From: Neoceratodus forsteri
Lineage: Eukaryota; Chordata; Ceratodontiformes; Ceratodontidae
Assembly (NCBI GenBank): GCA_016271365.2
Contig: CM057450.1
Span: forward strand, 1,804,144,967 to 1,804,208,966
Length of the DNA: 64,000 nucleotides
Direction: 5' to 3'
A program made the position numbers and the translations under genes. Of the stretch, positions 31,391 to 42,869 are shown in pieces. Below the pieces are notes generated by a model. That model saw only the letters and a program-made list of their open reading frames with translations. It was not told the origin of the DNA and did no database searches. Within the stretch, counting starts at the first letter, position 1; every line of letters begins with the position of its first letter.

Positions 31391-32755
31391 ACAAGAAAAG
31401 AGCTAACAAGATATGGAAGGTGGTGTGTACCAATGCTAGAGTCTGAGACATGAGATCCCAGACCTAGAGGCCGTCATGGTGGAAGCAGACCTGGATATTG
31501 TGGCCATTACTGAATAACAGTGTAATGACAACTATGCCTGGTAAATGGACATGCCAGGCTATACAATGTACAGAAGAGACAGGGTAGGGAAGAAAGGAGG
31601 ATGTATGATGCTTTATGTGAAGGAAAACATAAAAGTGACAGAGATACAGGGAATTCAGGGGGGTCAAGGTGATGTGGGTCACTCTGTAGTAGAGAAACAG
31701 CGCCACTGTTTGAACAGGAGTGATCTGCAGGCCTCTGACAGAAAGGAGGACTTAAATAAAGAAATGTAAGAAGCAGCTGGCAAAATGGCTGAAAAGGAGT
31801 AGTGTTGCTGGTGGAGGACTTCAATCTGCCAGATGTAGTTTAGAGCCATTCAGCTGCAGCATCAGCTAGGAGCAGCAATATCATGGACTCCCTGCAAGGG
31901 GCATTCTTCAAGCAAGTAGTCAGTGAACCCACTTGTGATGGGGCAATACTGGACCTGGTTCTTCTTAACAGAAACAGTATTGCAGATATCAAGGTTGGAA
32001 GCCATCTGGGGACCAGTAATCATCATACAGTGTAGTTCAACATAAGAACAGGTGAAGATTCCAACCACACAAGGGGGAGGGTCCTGGTCTTCAGAAGGGC
32101 TGAGGGTATAAAGATTGTTGAATGCCTCAGGAATTACCTGGCAGGAGGAGATGACTTGGGGGGGGGGTGGAGGAAAAGTGAGTCAAAGTAAAAGAAGGCA
32201 TAGTAAAAGCAACACACCTCAGTGTCAAGCAAGTTTAGCAAAAGGAAGATGAGACCGCTATGGTTCTTAAAAGTGGAGGCAGAAAAGGTAAAGGCCGAAA
32301 GAATAAAATTCAGGAGGTATAAGGAGACCCAGAGGGAGGAGGATAGGGAAGTGGATCAGGGAAAGCAGTAAGGAGCGCAAAGGCGTAAAGCGAGGAAAGA
32401 ATAACTCAGGCAGTATCAAAAGAGGGCAAGATATTTTGGGGGTATGTTAGTGAGAAAGGAAGACAAAGGAAGGGATTGTACAGTTAAAGGGGGAGGTACT
32501 GTAAGGAGAGGGCCCAAGAAATGGCAAACATCTTAAACAAATACTTCTGCCCAGTGTTCAGAGTAGAAGGTGAAGGAAAGGGAACACATAAATGCACAAA
32601 GGGCTTTGAGGAGAGGGAACTGGACAGTAGTCTCTTTTCTTTACAAATAAAATTATTATTATTATTATTCTGAGGAGAGAGTCCAGAAAAAACTCAGTAA
32701 TCTGAAGGTGGACAAAGCTATGGGGCCAGAGGGGGTGCATCCAAGGGTGTTAAGT
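31391..32755 (+). pseudogene. CR1 LINE fragment (endonuclease to RT start, plus)
   Basis: 31430-31670 reads RDLEAVMVEADLDIVAITE, a stop, MDMPGYTMYRRDRVGKKGGC, MMLYVKENIKVTEIQG: the endonuclease N-terminal half. 31800-32040 gives LLVEDFNLPDV-like GDFN block and LDLVLLNRNSI-like text, then a D-H-H-T-V end. 32500-32750 gives ANILNKYFCPVF-like RT entry and KVDKAMGPEGVHPRVL. It stops at about 32755, where the minus-strand CR1 begins, apparently as an insertion. Stops are frequent. An (ATT)n tract lies at 32649-32670. Confidence 0.8.
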
Positions 32756-32838
32756 CTTATACTAGGTCTTATGTTAGGTCTTGTAGATAAACATAAGGCT
32801 TATAAGCCCATTTTAGCCTGCCTCCCCACTGAAGGATA

Positions 32839-34529
32839 TTAATTTTCCTTTTTAAGAAGATAGCCATCTAGTCTTGATTTAAAAATAGTCAAAGTTTCTG
32901 AATTCACCACATCCCCTGGTAGTCCATTCCACAATGAGATAATTCTATGTGAATAAAAATGTCTTCTCTTGTTACTGTTGAGGTAGGTTAAACACTGGGT
33001 TAAACACAGCTGAGTACTATGACTTCTTAAATGTATAGCTCTTGATGCTATGTGTAGATTCAACTCTGATATCAGAGTTGTAGCTCTGATAATTTTATAC
33101 ATAAGCAGCAAATCTACATGTGCTCTCCTTAATTCCACAGAATATAGACCCAAATACGCCAATCTCCCCTCATATGATACTCCATTTAGGCCATATATCA
33201 TCTTAGTCAACCTTGCTGCACTCTCTCCAGTATATCAATATCCCTCCTTAAATACGGACTCCATACTGTACTGCAATAATCTAACAAAGGTCTTATAAGA
33301 TTTCTATATAGAGGTAAAACACAAGCATGATGCCGTGTTACAGAAGTTCTCCTGATTGCCCCTATAATCCTATTTGCCTTCTTCGCCACTTCATTTCAAC
33401 GATTTCCAGCACTAAGATAATTTGTTATTAAAACTCCCAGGTCCCTTTCCCTGTTTACAACCTTAAGGACACTCCCACCTAAAGCGTATGTATGATGCCT
33501 ATTTTTTATCCCCAAATGCATCACAACACACTTATCCAGATTAAATTCCATATTGTTCCTTAGAGCCCATTCCTCCAACTTAATAAAATCATTCTGCATA
33601 ACCCCAGCTTGCACCTCATCTGTAGTATCCATACCAATGTTGGTGTCATCTGCGAACTTATTGGAATAATTATCTAACCCAGTATGGAGATCCGAGACGA
33701 ATAAGGCAAAAAGCAAAGGTCCCAACACAGAGCCCTGAGGGACCCCACTTGTCACCTGTCCCATATGTGACAGATAACCCCTAATCCTTACTGTTTGCTT
33801 TCTGTCTCGCAAACAATTTTTCATCCATCGGATTATAGTACCACTTATACCCATCCTGGTGAGTTTGTCAATTAAGACATCATGAGGGACCTTATCAAAG
33901 ACATGTCTGAAGTCCAAATAGACAACATTGCCCAAATCCAATAGGCCACTGATTTCATCATAGACTGTTAATAAGTTGGTTTCACATGATCTATGTTTCC
34001 AGAAGCCATGTTGTGTATCATCTGTAAACCCCAATTTTTGTAAGTCAGTTTACAACTTGTCTCTTATAATTGATTCAAGTGTTCTTCCTAATGTGGAGGT
34101 CAGTCTGATTGTCCTATAAATACCCAGTTCCTCTCTGCTACCCTTCTTATACAATGGCACCACAACTGCCACCCTCCAATTATTAGGAACCATTCCTGTA
34201 CTAAGAGAATGACTGTGCAAACAGTGCAGAGGTTCCACCAACTATTCTTTAATTTCTAGCAGAAGCCTAGGATATATATTATCAGGTCCAGCTGATTTAG
34301 TAGTGCCCAATTTGTTTAACTTAGCCTTTATTTGTTCTTTATTGATACAGAGACTGTCGCCACATTTAACAGTAGTGTGGAGAGAACATGTAGAGGGGCT
34401 ATACATAGAACAAAAATAAGAATTAAATGCTTCGACCATCTCATCAAGTTTATTTAAAACTGTATTATTAACCGTGATTGGTCCAACAGTCCTATTGGCC
34501 GATCTATTATTAATATAAGAGAAAAACAT
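32839..34529 (-). pseudogene. CR1 reverse transcriptase (minus)
   Basis: Pieces in coding order: 34529-34242 (FFSYINNRSANRTVGPITVN, MVEAFNSYFCSMY, LGTTKSAGPDNIYPRLL); 34241-34050 (VPNNWRVAVVVPLYKKGSRE, YRTIRLTSTLGRTLE); 34034-33396 ([71 protein letters not shown] with intact FADD, EFNLDKCVVMHLG); 33389-33207 (ANRIIGAIRRTSVTR, YRNLIRPLLDYCSTVW); 33210-32839 (AYLGLYSVELRRAHVDLLLM, FYSHRIISLWNGLPGDVV). Only about four frame breaks, and the catalytic residues are retained. Nearly intact by the standard of this window. Confidence 0.93.
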
Positions 34530-35259
34530 CTTTCCCCATCTTTTAAATGTACCATCTTAAATTCAGCCGTCCCTTTACAATCCCTAATCATTTTTTTAGT
34601 TCTTGCCAACTGCTTTTTATGCAAATATTTGTTGTATTCTGTTTCATCCCATTTCATTTGCCTATAAGTTCTTTCTGTCAACTTTATTTGGATTTGTAAT
34701 TTTCTGGTTAACCATACTGGTACTTTACCCCTACCATTATACAAATTTCTTGTGGGGACATATTTATCCTCTAATTCAATCAATTTATTCCTAATTCTCA
34801 TCCATAGTGTATTTGCATCTTCTGTTTCACTGTACCAGTCCCAATGTTGGAGTTCTTCTTTGAGCCCAGAAAAGTTTGCCCTTGTATAATCTTTAATAAC
34901 TGTTTTCCCATGAGAGTTTATAGTACAGTTGTTAAGTACGTATAGTACAACATTGTGGTCACATCCAAGTAAGGGTTCAAACACTTGAATATTACCTGTA
35001 CTCTCACCCATATCTGTTAATAATAAATCCAAAATATTGTTTTGCCTTGTTGGGCTATCAACTAGTTGTGATAAATTATGACTTAAGCAGGTATCCAAGA
35101 GGTCTTGCTCTTGTTTATTTTAAGAGTTAAGTACTGCCCAATTTATACCAGGAGCATTGAAGTCGCCCATCAAGATGACATCATTTCACCTGGCAATCGC
35201 ATTTATGTTTTCTAGCAGGGCAAGGTTATCATGAGAATTTGCATTGGGTGGTCTACATA
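34454..35259 (-). pseudogene. CR1 endonuclease, second half (minus)
   Basis: From the PLE insertion point, minus reads VCRPPNANSHDNLALL, then DDVILMGDFNAPGINWAVLN (intact GDFN), a stop, and frame 35098-34454: DTCLSHNLSQLVDSPTR, NILDLLLTDMGESTGNIQVF, PLLGCDHNVVLYVLNNCTIN (C/S-D-H end), then the linker TRANFSGLKEELQHWDW and VPVWLTRKLQIQIKLTERTY. The continuation of 50104-49573. Confidence 0.9.
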
Positions 35260-35274
35260 CTGTCCCAAAGACTA

Positions 35275-36261
35275 TCCATATGATTTATTCAAATATCTTC
35301 CAGGCTTAAAATTTGACGTTTCGGGATATACCCTTCATCAGGATATTGGTCATATGGCTAAAAAAATATAATAAAAATACTTAATATTCAAATTTTTCAT
35401 AACTTCATGTAAATGAATAGTACCAATATAAACAACAACAAAAACAGTCCTTACATTGTTTACAGTCAAAAAACTCTCATTTCTTCTTGTTCATAAACAT
35501 AAGATTCAATGTTTGACTCCCCCTTACAGCCACTATCAAACATCAACAAACAGAAGAAATCAGCCAAGTGCAAAAATCTTATACAATGATAATTATTTTG
35601 TTAAACTTAAAATTCGGTAATATCCTCTATTCTCCATGTTCAACTTCTTATTTTTACTAATGCTATTATAACAATATGTTTGTTTATAATTTACCTATAG
35701 ACCATACTCATCTAGAAAAGAGTTCTTACATGGCTCAATTCAAATGTAAAACATCTCTTGACTGTTCTTATTTACTCAATGAAAAGATAAGAAAAGTAAA
35801 CTAAATGACACTAGTTGAACGCGCTTTGTCTATAGACACTTTAAATTTCTTCTTGATATCCCTTTATACCATAGCAATCATTTATCATTTATGTCAAAAA
35901 ATATAAGTAGTAACTTTAAAAAAAAACCGCTGACCTGCATTCAAAATATTTTTGCTATATCTTCAATCTTCTTTTAATCATCATCGCCCTCCAGTAATCT
36001 TGCTTTTTAATAAAACAAGATGGAGAGAAAAAAACTGTTACTTCAAACCCCTTAACAAATCTTTCCAAGTCCCGAGACCTCTAAAATTTCAAAATTTAAA
36101 CTTACTCATGAGACGAGTATGGGGAATGGCCTGGTGTCTGTTCTGCGGGAGTAAGTACGTGGGGAAACTAATAATACACTTTTAAAGGGAAGACAAGCAC
36201 CATCTCTGAGTCCAGCAACCAACGAAACTCGTTGACGTAAGCACGTACATGCTTACCTGTG
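35275..36261 (-). repeat. Inverted pLTR at the left end of the PLE array
   Basis: Reverse complement of the pLTR at about 37345-38340. It starts tccatatgatttattcaaat and runs to cttacctgtg, where it switches abruptly to plus-strand EN coding (tacttccccaatagctagg). It carries the least changed hammerhead of the family. Confidence 0.9.
35300..35358 (-). ncRNA. Hammerhead-ribozyme motif, PLE-iii inverted copy (core intact)
   Basis: Minus strand: ccaatatc, CTGATGA, AGGG-tata-TCCC stem II, GAAA, CGTC. All core bases fit the hammerhead. Stem III is only ACGU, which is self-complementary, so folding would need a dimer, as described for short-stem-III hammerheads of PLEs. Stem I would be two base pairs, an internal loop, then CCA(A/G)/(C/T)TGG. 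Activity untested. Confidence 0.7.
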
Positions 36262-36472
36262 TACTTCCCCAATAGCTAGGCACTTTATAGAAAGGGGACA
36301 CTCTGTCACGACTTTAAGATTTTTTTCAAATTGAAAAAGTATATAAAAATAACAGAGGAGGAAATTATAATACCAAATTATTACTACGAGAAGCAAGGTT
36401 AATTAATTATTTTCAAACTACTAACCCGAAATTTGGATTAAATGAGCAGATAGATTGGCAACCGATTTTGTA
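36262..36472 (+). pseudogene. PLE GIY-YIG endonuclease C-terminal tail (truncated first unit)
   Basis: Matches the last ~70 codons of the endonuclease in units 1 and 2 (compare 41810-42022): IARHFIERGHS-type text, the NNRGGNYNTKLLLRE-type block with indels, and the NPKFGLNEQIDWQPIL end, then a stop. It begins directly at the inverted pLTR joint, so this unit was 5'-truncated on insertion. Confidence 0.85.
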
Positions 36473-36714
36473 ATTGATATTCAAGATTTTTCCATTTATT
36501 TGGTATAGTATAAGTTTTGAAATAAGTTATTTTTGGTATAAGGGGTATAAGTGGTTATTAAGTGGTTGTTATTTTTATTTGAACTTGTAACTTTGTATAT
36601 GAACTCTCAAGTTGCTCTGGTAATGTATGGAGAAGATATTTGTTTCATCTGAAAGAAGTGTAGTTACATAGACAAAATTTCTTAGTATAAAGATTTAGCA
36701 TTTGTTCACATATA

Positions 36715-36960
36715 CTTTGATACTAGAGGTCATGATAAAAATCTAGCAGAAAGTAATTCGGAAGTTAAATGAATTGACAGTTTGATGTAAGTGGCTGTTA
36801 GAGGGATCTGAACCCGTGATTATTAGTTTGTAGTTTTTGTTCACATACACTTTGATATCAGAGGTCATAGTAATATTCAGAAGTTAACTGAATCGACAGT
36901 CTGACATAAGTGGCTGTTAGAGGGATCTGAACCTTTGATTATGAGTACGTAGTTTTGTTA
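36715..36960 (+). repeat. 135-bp direct duplication in PLE-iii 3' UTR
   Basis: Two copies share tttgttcacatatactttga, agaggtcat and aagtggctgttagagggatc. The same doubled segment recurs at about 42236-42480 and 47747-47992 in the other units, so it is a fixed part of this PLE family. Confidence 0.8.
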
Positions 36961-37330
36961 TCATTTAGATTGCATAAACATGCGATGGGATAGAAGTGTA
37001 AATAGATTGTAGTAGGGCTCTCGCCAAGTCTCAATTTATATTTAGATTAATATAATAAAAGGACACATAGACTTTATATGAGGGAGGATTCAGCCCTTGT
37101 CATTAGAGAAGGAATTTGAAAGTCTGAAACAGCTTCTTTTTATTAAAAAGAGTATTTAAACATACCGGTAATGTCACTCATTAGTTAGGTCGTTTTATAA
37201 ACTGAATCCATAGTTTTTATAGTGTGAGCTTATAAGTTTATGAAGTCCATAATATTGTTTGGGGTATTAAGGTAATTTGAATTTTGTTTGTAAGCCTCTG
37301 ACACCGAGGAATAAGGTATTCGGTGCCGCA

Positions 37331-38520
37331 TAGAGGCGGGTCCAGCACACAGGTAAGCACGTGAGCGCTTACGGCAACGAGTTTCGTTGGTTGCTGGACT
37401 CAGAGGTGGTGCTTGTCTTCCCTTTAAAAGTGTATTATTAGTTTCCCGGCATTCTTACTCCCGCAGAACAGACACCAGGCCGTTCCCCATACTCGTCTCA
37501 TGAGTAAGTTTAAATTTTGAAATTTTAGAGGTCTCGGACTTGGAAAGATTTGTTAAGGGGTTTGAAGTAGCAGTTTTTTCTCTCCATCTTGTTTTATTAA
37601 AAAGCATAGATTACTGGAGGGCGATGATGATTAAAAGAAGATTGAAGATATAACAAAAATATTCTGAATGCAGGTCAGCGTTTTTTTTTTTTTTTAAAGT
37701 TACTACTTATATTTTTTGACATAAATGATAAATGATTGCTATGGTATAAAGGGATAGTAAGAAGAAATTTAAAGTGTCTATAGAAAAAGGGTGTTCAGCT
37801 TGTGTCATTTAGTTTACTTTTCTTATCTTTTCATTGAGTAAATAAGAACAGTCAAGAGATGTTTTACATTTGAATTGAGCCATGTATGAACTCTTTTCTA
37901 GACGAGTATGGTCTATAGGTAAAATATAAACAAACATATTGTTATAATAGCATTAGTAAAAATAAGAAGTTGAACATGGAGAACAGAGGATATTATGGAA
38001 TTTTAAGTTTAACAAAAGAATTATCATTGTATAAGATTTTTGCACTTGGCTGATTTTTTCTGTTTGTTTGTTGATGTTAGATAGTGGCTGTAAGGGGGAG
38101 TCAAACATTGAATCTTATGTTTATGAACAAGAAGAAATTAGTTTTTTGACTGTAAACAATGTAAGGACTGTTTTTGTTGTTGTTTATATTGGTACTATTC
38201 ATTTACATGAAGTTATGAAAAATTTGAATATTAAGTATTTTTATTATATTTTTTTAGCCATATGACCAGTATCCTGATGAAGGGTATATCCCGAAATGTC
38301 GAATTTTAAGCCTGGAAGATATTTGAATAAATCAAATGGATACTATTTACATCAGTTTTGTTGATGTGGACTATAAGGCCTCTTATATCCAGTATTGTTT
38401 CTTTTGATTCTATAACATCAGCTATTTACTGGATTTTGCTCACCCCTTTTTGGAAGAAACATTCTTAAAACCTTTTGAAGACTAGGGCTGTACTGGATGA
38501 GTCTTTTTTTCTGAAGTCTG
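37331..38520 (+). repeat. pLTR upstream of PLE unit 1
   Basis: Contains cagcacacaggtaagcacgt, a GTAAGC/GCTTAC hairpin, the TTTAAA-rich middle, the hammerhead (38262-38320) and a CCAGGGGGCCTTCG-type stretch. Repeats at 42870-44040 and 48380-49557 with a few percent difference. It separates the 3' UTR of one unit from the ORF of the next. Confidence 0.85.
38262..38320 (+). ncRNA. Hammerhead-ribozyme motif, PLE-iii pLTR 1
   Basis: ccagtatc, CTGATGA (38274-38280), AGGG-tata-TCCC, GAAA (38293-38296), TGTC. The core is intact; stem III is AUGU (wobble self-pairing) instead of ACGU. CCAG upstream pairs with CTGG downstream for stem I. Confidence 0.68.
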
Positions 38521-38822
38521 ATTTGGCATGTGGCTGAAGTGCTAAATATCCAGGGGGCCTTCGTCCTGTTCATCAACATTTGAATACGTCCTTATATACT
38601 TGTTCTGGAAGAGAAGCATGAAGATGTTTTAAAGGATTTTATTCCCATAAAAAAGTTATATTTTTTTCTACACTTGGAATTTTGTTACTAAAAACATTGG
38701 ATTCGGTTTGTAATGACAACATGTTTTCTATTTAATTAACATTATTAACATTAGAAACCTATAGTACTGTTTGTTAGCTTTGTTACTAGTAGTATAATTA
38801 GTTTGGTTTTTTGGTTGCAATA

Positions 38823-39724
38823 ATGGGTCATTTTGAGGAAATTGGATCTATCACTGACAAAAGGTCATTACCTAGAATAATTTCAGAATCTGAGGAAACA
38901 GCTATCCTTGAAAAGTTTAAATCTAAAAGACAATTTATTGACCCCACTTTATCTAAAACAGTACAACATGATTATGAATTTTGTAAACAGAAACAGTTAA
39001 GGTGGGACTGGCACACATTAACTTTAACAGAATACCTTAAACAAAAAAGAATACCTCGAGGTTTAAGGATATTAGTAGAACCTAACTTAGGTTTTTGAGT
39101 GAGGAATTGATGGAAAAGTGGGATGGTGCTAGAAATAGATGTTCCAGAGATTTTATGTTAATTTTAGTTGAAGCTTTAACTAAAGAAATAGAGAAGATTG
39201 ATAAGGAAATAGTCTCTTTAGAGGAAGAAGTTAAAAAACAATTTTCCAGTGATGATTTAAACTTTTTCTTGGATAAAGTAAACAAACAAATAGATGAATA
39301 TGAGAATGAGATCAGATCCATTAAAATTACGAAATTTAAGAGAGATCTGAATGATTACAAGGAAGGTAGAGTTTATACTTGGTTTCAAAATAAAGAATCT
39401 AAAAGTAGAATGTCTTTCATCTATAATCCAGATTCTGATGGAAACATTTATACATCAAGTAGTGATACGGATTTAGATGTTAATAAGGGAGGTAGAGGAG
39501 AACGTTTTTTAGGCAGAAGAGGATACAGAGGCAGGGGCAGGCATCAATGGAACAGACAGAATCAAGGGTACCAGTATGCAAAGAAAGATCTAAAAAACCC
39601 TTCAGATCCAGACGAAGGGGGATCAGAATTAGGAAGAATAGAAAGTACTACAGAAATAGAAGGAAAACGAAAAGAAAAGCAAAAAGAACAATTACAAGTG
39701 GTCACAAGATCACAAATGAAATAG
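38823..39724 (+). pseudogene. PLE unit 1, upstream ORF (coiled-coil and Gly/Arg-rich), near intact
   Basis: From the ATG at 38823: MGHFEEIGSITDKRSLPRII, LEKFKSKRQFIDPTLSKTVQ, LTEYLKQKRIPRGLRILVEP. A one-base loss in a T run at about 39092 shifts to frame 39095-39724. That frame has charged, heptad-like coiled-coil sequence (residues ~25-75), then a Gly/Arg-rich part (RGERFLGRRGYRGRGRHQ) and an acidic/lysine-rich tail ending at the stop 39722-39724. The RT-containing frame overlaps its last ~180 bases in the -1 register. Related N-terminal sequence is seen at 52.18-52.54 kb. Role inferred: RNA-binding N-terminal part of the PLE polyprotein. Confidence 0.82.
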
Positions 39725-42019
39725 CAGTTTTTAATTTATCAGATAGAGTACTAACGACAGAAGAGTTGCAAGTTCTTAATAAAGCACTTACTTTTTGTCC
39801 TCCTGAAAAAATTGGTGATTTTGAAATTAAACTGGATCTTAATAGATTTTTTAGGAAATTTAGATTAAGATATTTTTTGACAATCAAACAGTAGAAAAAT
39901 TAGATAAAAGTGAAGAAAAGAAACAAATTGAATTAGGACAGAAATTACAATTAAAATCACAATTTCTTCCTCCCGGTCCAGTACCTCATATAATTGAGAC
40001 ATATATTTGTATGGTCAGTAAAGATGTTGAACTTTTGATCAAAAAGGAAAAAAATAATGATAGAAGGACTCGTTTTAATTTAACATCTAAAGAATTTGCA
40101 GCATTACGAAATCTTGAAAATGACCACAATATAGTGATAAAAAAAGCAGATAAAGGAGGAGGAATTGTTATAGAAAATTATTAAACATATAAAACTAAGT
40201 GCTTGCATCTTTTGTATGACAAAGATAATTACTTGGAATTATTAGAAGAGCCCACCTTTAAGATAGCTAGTTTGATAGAAGAAATTCTGAAGAGAGCAGC
40301 TGATAATAATTGGATAGATGATTGGGAATTTAAAGCTTTAAAAAAAGATTTTCCGATTGTCCCTGTTTTCTACAGTCTTCCCAAGATACATAAAAATCCT
40401 TTGTGTCCACCTGGTAGACCCATTGTAGTGGGGATAGGTTCTATTTTAGAACCTCTTTCAGTTTTTGTAGATTTTCATATTAAGGAACTAGTGGAACAAA
40501 CTCAGTCTTATTTGAAAGATTCTACTCATTTGATACATTTACTAGAAGAACTGAATAGTACGAATGTTTTGGTAGAAAAACCATATATTCTTGTGAGTTT
40601 TGATGTTAAAGATCTTTATACTTCAATTCCACATTTGGAAGGATGTAAAGTGTTGAAAGATACCTTATTGAATCATAGAAAAGAAACTAAACCTCCTAAT
40701 GAATTTTTATTACAATTGGCTCATCTTGTATTAACACAAAATTATTTTCGATTTGAAAAGACTTTTTATGTTCAATTGAAAGGCACTGCAATGGGTTCAA
40801 GCGTGGCACCCTCTTATGCTAATTTATTTATGAACTGGTTTGAAACAGCATTTATTTTTGAAAATTCCCTTTTTTGTAGTAAAATATTACTTTGGAAACG
40901 TTTTATTGATGATATTTTTGTTATTTGGACAGGATCAGAACAAGAACTTTATAATTTTTATTTATATGTTAATAATTTAATCAATTTTGAAGTTTACAAT
41001 GGATCATAGCAGGAGGAAATTTCTTTCTAGATTTAATGGTTTACACAAAAAATGAGAAGTTGTGCACAAAGATATTTCGGAAACCTACCGATAGAAATAC
41101 TATTTTACATGCAGAAAGTTTTCATCCAAAGAAACTTATTGATTCTATCCCTTATTCCCAATTTATTAGGGCTAAAAGAAATTGTACTGTTAAGGAAGAT
41201 TTAATAGAATCTACTAACAATATGACAAAAAGATTTGTGGAAAGGGGGTATAAATGTGAAGTTCTGCAAAAGGCTGAAATGAAGGCACAATTGAAGGAAA
41301 GAAAGGATTTATTGGATAGTAAGTCTAAAATTAATACAGAAGTTATGGACAAAATTATTTGCCCATTCAAATATAATGACATCTTTTATGGTATTAGGAA
41401 TTCTGTTTATAAAAATTGTAAGATTTTGAAGTCCACTCCTATGGGAAATAAGGCTTTCAATAAGGGGGTACAAGTAGTTGCAAAAAAGGCAAAATCATTA
41501 TCAAATCATATAGTACATACAGATCATAAAGTACCTGTAATTAAGAAGTTTTCTTCCTTTACTAGTGAAGATTTGAAAGGAAATTTCAGTTGTGGAAGAT
41601 GTATCCATTGTCATAACACTTATAAAATAAAAACAATTAGAAACAGCAGTAGGGGGGAAGACTTCAAAATTAAGGATTTTATTAACTGCCAGACAGAAGG
41701 TGTTATATATGGCATAAAATGCCCGTGTGACCTCATGTAAATTAGTAAAACAAAAAGAGCTTTAAAACAAAGAGTGGGGGAACACAAAGGGTATATACGC
41801 AATAAAGATCTTACTTCCCCAATAGCTAGACACTTTATAGAAAGGGGACACTCTATTGCGACTTTAAGATTTTTGGGAATTGAAAAAGTATTTAAAAATA
41901 ACAGAGGAGGAAATTATAATACCAAATTATTACTACGAGAAACAAGGTTAATTAATTATTTTCAAACCACTAACCCGAAATTTGGATTAAATGAGCAGAT
42001 AGATTGGCAACCAATTTTG
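39547..42019 (+). pseudogene. PLE unit 1, RT and GIY-YIG endonuclease ORF
   Basis: Reverse transcriptase with target-nicking endonuclease. Basic start (KYYRNRRKTKRKAKR), VFNLSDRVLTTEELQVLNKA, then a one-base loss near 39880. RT in 40203-41009: VPVFYSLPKIHK, ILVSFDVKDLYTSIP (motif A), KGTAMGSSVAPSYANLFM (motif B), WKRFIDDIFVIW (motif C, DD intact). 41036-41740: thumb (FRKPTDRNTILHAESFHPKK, IPYSQFIRAKRNC) and zinc-binding CGRCIHCHNTYKIK. EN: EGVIYGIKCPCDLM, then a stop instead of the Tyr of YIG, ISKTKRALKQRVGEHK, and 41774-42019. Stop codons at about 40181 and 41738 are shared with unit 2. Confidence 0.92.
39592..39598 (+). promoter_or_regulatory. Candidate -1 frameshift slippery site A AAA AAC (PLE unit 1)
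   Basis: In the upstream frame the codons cta aaa aac place A AAA AAC exactly in the X XXY YYZ register. A -1 slip enters the frame that leads into RT (SKKPFRSRRRG…, VFNLSDRVLT). CCCTTC (39598-39603) can pair with GAAGGG (39614-39619), and GATCC in its loop with GGATC just after it. The spacing to the heptamer is shorter than usual, so the stimulator is doubtful. Confidence 0.55.
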
Positions 42020-42235
42020 TAATTGATATTCAAGATTTTTACATTTATTTGGTACAGTATAAGTTTTGAAATAAGTTATTTTTGGTATAAGGGGTATAAG
42101 TGGTTGTTATTTTTATTCGAATTTGTAACTTTGTATATGAACTCTCGTGTTGCTCTGGTAATGTATGGAGAAGATATTTGTTTCATCTGAAAGAAGCGTT
42201 ACATAGACAAAATTTCTTAATACAAATATTTAGCA

Positions 42236-42480
42236 TTTGTTCACATATACTTTGATACTAGAGGTCATGATAAAAATCTAGTAGAAAGTAATTCGGAAGT
42301 TAAATGAATTGACAGTTTGATGTAAGTGGCTGTTAGAGGGATCTGAACCCGTGATTATTAGTTTGTAGCTTTTGTTCACATACACTTTGATATCAGAGGT
42401 CATAGTAATATTTGGAAGTTAACTGAATCGACAGTCTGACTGAAGTGGCTGTTAGAGGGATCTGAACCTTTGATTATGAG
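42236..42480 (+). repeat. 135-bp direct duplication, 3' UTR of PLE unit 1
   Basis: Second occurrence of the doubled 3' UTR segment (starts 42236 and 42371), ending with agagggatctgaaccttt. Almost identical to 36715-36960. Confidence 0.8.
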
Positions 42481-42869
42481 TGCGTAGTTTTGTTATCATT
42501 TTGATTGCATAAACATGGATGGGATAGAAGTGTAAATAGATTGTAGTAGGGCTTCGCCAAGTCTCAATTTATATTTAGATTAATATAATAAAAGGACACA
42601 TAGACTTTATATAGGGAGGATTCAGCCCTTGTCATTAGAGAAGGAATTTGAAAGTCTGAAACAGCTTCTTTATTAAAAAGAGTATTTAAACATACCGGTA
42701 TTGTCACTCATTAGTTAGGTTGTTTTAAAACTGAATCCATAGTTTTTATAGTGTGAGCTTATAAGTTTATGAAGTCCATAATATAGTTTGGGGTATTAAG
42801 GTAATTTGAATTTTGTTTGTAAGCCTCTGACACCGAGGAATAAGGTATTTGGTGTTGCATAGAGGCGGG

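Noticed and set aside
37345..37370. Real splice donor (cacagGTAAGC) in the PLE-iii pLTR
   Set aside because: No clear acceptor with polypyrimidine tract found before the ORF; cannot be decided from sequence alone.
39598..39624. H-type pseudoknot as certain frameshift stimulator
   Set aside because: Stem 1 starts inside the heptamer with no spacer, and the second stem is broken in unit 2; kept only as a possibility.
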